Shown here: in pieces, positions 5,341 to 7,430 of the stretch | How the letters are laid out: each line of letters begins with the position of its first letter | Position numbering within the stretch: the stretch's first letter is position 1 | Assembly: GCA_035454085.1 (NCBI GenBank) | Contig: DAOTEJ010000104.1 | Coordinates: 1 to 7,430, forward strand | DNA from: DAOTEJ01 sp035454085 | GTDB taxonomy: Bacteria; Pseudomonadota; Gammaproteobacteria; Burkholderiales; Burkholderiaceae_F | Direction: 5' to 3' | Length of the DNA: 7,430 nt | Notes under the pieces: model-generated | The model's input: the letters and a program-made list of their open reading frames with translations, nothing else | Told to the model about the DNA's origin: nothing | The model's database searches: none | Program-made: the position numbers and the translations under genes

Positions 5341-6438
5341 ATGCGCGTCTACACCGTGGGCGGCTGGGTGCGCGACACCCTGCTGGCTCGCGCGGGCCGC
5401 GCCATCACGCCCGGCGACCGCGACTGGGTGGTGGTGGGCGCCACGCCCGCGGCCATGGCGGCGGCCGGCTTCCGCCCGGTGGGCAAGGACTTCCCGGTCT
5501 TTCTGCACCCGGCCACGCAAGAGGAATACGCGCTGGCGCGCACCGAGCGCAAGACCGCGCCGGGCTACAAGGGCTTCGTGTTCCACGCCGACCCCGAGGT
5601 CACGCTCGAGCAAGACCTCGTGCGCCGCGACCTCACCGTCAACGCCATGGCGCTGGACGAGGCCGGCACGCTGATCGACCCGCACGGCGGCGAGCGCGAC
5701 CTGGCCGCGCGCGTGCTGCGCCACGTGAGCCCGGCCTTCACCGAAGACCCGGTGCGCATCCTGCGCGTGGCGCGTTTTGCGGCGCAGTTCCCGGACTTCA
5801 CGGTGGCGCCCGAGACCGGCGAGCTGATGCGCGCCATGGTCGCCGCCGGCGAGGCCGACGCTCTGGTGCCCGAGCGCGTGATGCAAGAACTTTCGCGCGG
5901 GCTGATGCAGGCGCGGCCCTCGCGCATGCTGGCGGTGCTGGCCGCCTGCGGCGCGCTGGCGCGGCTCGCCCCCGACTTGCCCGAGGCCGCCCTGCCGGCC
6001 ACCGCCGCCGCGCTCGACCGCGCGGCCGACGCTGCCCTGCCCCTGCCCGCGCGCCTGGCGCTGCTCTTGGCCGCCGTGCCCGCGCCCGAGGCCGCCCAGG
6101 CGCTGGCCGAGCGCCTGCGCGCCCCGGCCGAGGCCATCGCGCTCACGCGCCTGCTCGCCGAGTTGCGCGGCGCGCTGGGCACCGAGCGCGAGCCCGAGGC
6201 CCGCGTGCGCCTGTTCGAGCGCGCCGATCTGTTCCGCCGGCCCGAGCGCTTCGAGGACTTGCTGCGTGCGTGGGAGGTGCTGGCGCAGGCCGACGCCGCG
6301 CCCTGGCGCCGCGCCGCGGCCGCGGCGCGCAGCGTGGACGCCGGCCAAGTGGCTGCCCAGGCCGCGAGCCCCGCGGCCATCCCGCAGGCCGTGCACGCCG
6401 CGCGCGTGGCGGCCGTGGCCGCGCAAGGCGCTAGATAA
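5341..6438 (+). CDS. cca: CCA-adding tRNA nucleotidyltransferase, HD motif apparently lost
   Basis: This 365-residue class II tRNA nucleotidyltransferase adds or repairs the 3' CCA end of tRNA. The head domain is intact: GGWVRD (7-12), the metal-binding pair D26/D28 in GDRDWVVVG, EEYALARTERK (61-71), RRDLTVNA (95-102), EDPVRILRVARFAA (135-148) and ERVMQEL (178-184). E. coli Cca is about 412 residues and carries a C-terminal HD phosphohydrolase domain with CHDLGKG and HHGHG. The equivalent region here reads LALLLAAVPAPEAAQAL (239-255), Ala-Ala in place of His-Asp, with the histidine-rich segments deleted. The C-terminal HAARVAAVAA tail still matches. CCA addition is therefore expected, while phosphatase and phosphodiesterase functions are not. 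The ATG lies five bases after the GST stop; the 3' end overlaps the convergent DUF2905 gene by eight bases. Confidence 0.93.
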   Translation: MRVYTVGGWVRDTLLARAGRAITPGDRDWVVVGATPAAMAAAGFRPVGKDFPVFLHPATQEEYALARTERKTAPGYKGFVFHADPEVTLEQDLVRRDLTVNAMALDEAGTLIDPHGGERDLAARVLRHVSPAFTEDPVRILRVARFAAQFPDFTVAPETGELMRAMVAAGEADALVPERVMQELSRGLMQARPSRMLAVLAACGALARLAPDLPEAALPATAAALDRAADAALPLPARLALLLAAVPAPEAAQALAERLRAPAEAIALTRLLAELRGALGTEREPEARVRLFERADLFRRPERFEDLLRAWEVLAQADAAPWRRAAAAARSVDAGQVAAQAASPAAIPQAVHAARVAAVAAQGAR

Positions 6439-6622
6439 ACCGCCCGATCAGCAGCGCCACCAGCGAGAGCAGCACCGTGCTGGTGAAGGGCAGCAGCACC
6501 TCGCGCCCGCGCAGCTTGAAGCGGATGTCGCCGGGCAGCCGGCCGATGCCGAGCTTCTGCAGCCAGGGTTGCAGGCTCGTGATGATCACGAGCGCGATGA
6601 AGATGGTGATCAGCCAGCGCAT
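6431..6622 (-). CDS. DUF2905 family small membrane protein
   Basis: This 63-residue protein begins MRWLITIFIALVIITSLQPW and contains LPGDIRFKLRG in the middle, the hallmark of DUF2905. Two hydrophobic helices (about residues 3-17 and 43-60) flank a short basic loop, so it is predicted to be a two-pass inner-membrane protein; its function is unknown. A longer in-frame version could start at 6784, but its extra N-terminal residues are Arg/Pro/Ala-rich shadow sequence and family members begin at this MRW, so I chose the ATG at 6620-6622. The stop TAG (6431-6433) lies inside the last codons of cca, giving an 8-bp tail-to-tail overlap. No clear promoter or ribosome binding site was found upstream. 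Confidence 0.9.
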   Translation of the reverse strand: MRWLITIFIALVIITSLQPWLQKLGIGRLPGDIRFKLRGREVLLPFTSTVLLSLVALLIGRFI

Positions 6623-6725
6623 GGCGGCATTGTGGCAGGCCGCCGCGCCGGGGCCTGCTAGCGGAGCGCGAGCCAAGTGACCTCGCGCAACGCGCGGCCG
6701 TGGCGCACTGCGCGCCCGATTGGCT

Positions 6726-7430
6726 TCAGGGTGCGGCGGCCGCGCGGCGCACGGGCGGCGCGATGGTGGCCACCGCGCGCGCACGCAACTGCCCGCAGCC
6801 GCCCTCCACGTCCTGGCCCGCGGAGTGGCGCAGCTTGGTCAGGATGCCGCGCCGGTGCAGGTGGCGCGCCATCTCGGCGGCGCGCTCCCAGTCGGGCCGC
6901 GCGTAGGGCAGGCCCTCGACGGCGTTGTAGGGAATCAGGTTGAGCACCGCGTACTTGCCGGCGAGCAGGCGCTCGAGCCCGGCGAGCTCGTCGTCGCCGT
7001 CGTTGATGCCGGCGAGCAGGGTCCACTGGATCTGCACCGGGTAGCCGGTGGCGCGCGCGTAGGCCTCGGACTGCGCCACCAGCCAGTCGGGACTCAGGCG
7101 CGGCGCGCGCGGCAGCAGTTCCTCGCGCAGCGCGGCGCGCGTGCTGTGCAGCGACAGCGCCAGCGCGGGCTGCACCGCGGCGCGCGGCAGGCGCTCGAAC
7201 ACGCGCTCGTCGCCCACCGTGGAGAACACCAGCGACTTGTGGCCCACGCTGCCCTCGGCGGCCAGGGTCTCGATGGCCTCGAGCACCGCGTCGAGGTTGT
7301 GCGCGGGCTCGCCCATGCCCATGAACACCACCTTGCGCACCGTGCGCTGGCGGCGGCCCAGCGCCACCTGCGCGGCGATCTCGGCGCTGCCCAGCTGGCG
7401 CAGCAGGCCGTCGCGCCCGGTCATGCAGAA
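6726..7430 (-). CDS. RlmN/Cfr-family radical SAM RNA methyltransferase, partial
   Basis: Only the C-terminal 234 codons are present; the gene enters from the right edge, and the first visible residues FCMTGRDG contain the last cysteine of the radical SAM CxxxCxxC cluster motif. FMGMGEPAHN, the STVG strand, ALSLHS, QWTLLAGIND and LNLIPYN follow the order seen in RlmN and Cfr. The C-terminal GGCGQL corresponds to the catalytic cysteine segment AACGQL that forms the methyl-transfer intermediate. RlmN methylates A2503 of 23S rRNA and A37 of some tRNAs. Several positions differ from canonical RlmN (PAHN after GMGE, DVEGG instead of DIDAA before the cysteine), and housekeeping rlmN usually sits elsewhere, beside ndk or pilF/ispG genes. 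I therefore call it an RlmN-like paralogue and give no symbol. It ends 103 bases before the DUF2905 start on the same strand. Confidence 0.88.
   Translation of the reverse strand, partial: FCMTGRDGLLRQLGSAEIAAQVALGRRQRTVRKVVFMGMGEPAHNLDAVLEAIETLAAEGSVGHKSLVFSTVGDERVFERLPRAAVQPALALSLHSTRAALREELLPRAPRLSPDWLVAQSEAYARATGYPVQIQWTLLAGINDGDDELAGLERLLAGKYAVLNLIPYNAVEGLPYARPDWERAAEMARHLHRRGILTKLRHSAGQDVEGGCGQLRARAVATIAPPVRRAAAAP

Noticed and set aside
3720..5342. 540-aa open frame on the - strand
   Set aside because: It lies opposite the NDUFA9-like and GST genes, is rich in His/Arg/Gly/Ala with no domain, and is a normal shadow of GC-rich genes.
5200..6426. 408-aa open frame on the - strand opposite cca
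   Set aside because: Low-complexity His/Gly/Arg/Ala composition and complete overlap with a well-identified gene.
1..7430. CRISPR array, tRNA or rRNA genes, insertion sequences
   Set aside because: No regularly spaced direct repeats, tRNA-like cloverleaf, rRNA segment, transposase or terminal inverted repeats were found by eye on either strand.

Overview
The window looks like the junction between an integron-type gene-cassette array (about 300-3614) and an ordinary chromosomal segment (about 3660-7430) of a very GC-rich betaproteobacterium. The order complex-I NDUFA9-like protein, glutathione S-transferase, CCA-adding enzyme, DUF2905 protein is one I associate with Burkholderiales, especially Comamonadaceae; that assignment comes from memory of gene order and codon use, not from a search.

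Layout. 1-299: a flank with no gene I can defend. It holds three inverted repeats and, at its right end, a candidate insertion site whose last bases resemble the class 1 attI core. 300-815: cassette 1, a 99-residue protein of unknown function plus a long, clearly folded 129-bp attC. 816-3026: cassette 2, one large OLD-family ATPase/Toprim nuclease (655 aa) with a 60-bp attC. 3027 to about 3614: cassette 3, a 116-residue unknown protein preceded by an overlapping 15-codon leader ORF, closed by a decayed attC-like palindrome whose 3' half is homologous to attC1. All cassette genes point right, as expected if a promoter lies to the left; no integrase gene is visible, so it would have to lie left of the window or be absent. 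Cassette DNA is visibly less GC-rich than what follows.

3735-6438: three tightly packed + strand genes (SDR/NDUFA9-like protein, glutathione S-transferase, cca), probably one transcript from a TAGAAT-type promoter. The cca product keeps the nucleotidyltransferase motifs but seems to have lost the metal-binding residues of the HD phosphohydrolase domain. 6431-7430: two - strand genes, a 63-aa DUF2905 membrane protein whose stop overlaps the end of cca, and the C-terminal part of an RlmN/Cfr-type radical SAM methyltransferase running off the right edge.

The most interesting feature is the array: a solo OLD nuclease, a family known for phage defence, packaged as a cassette between two unknown small-protein cassettes.
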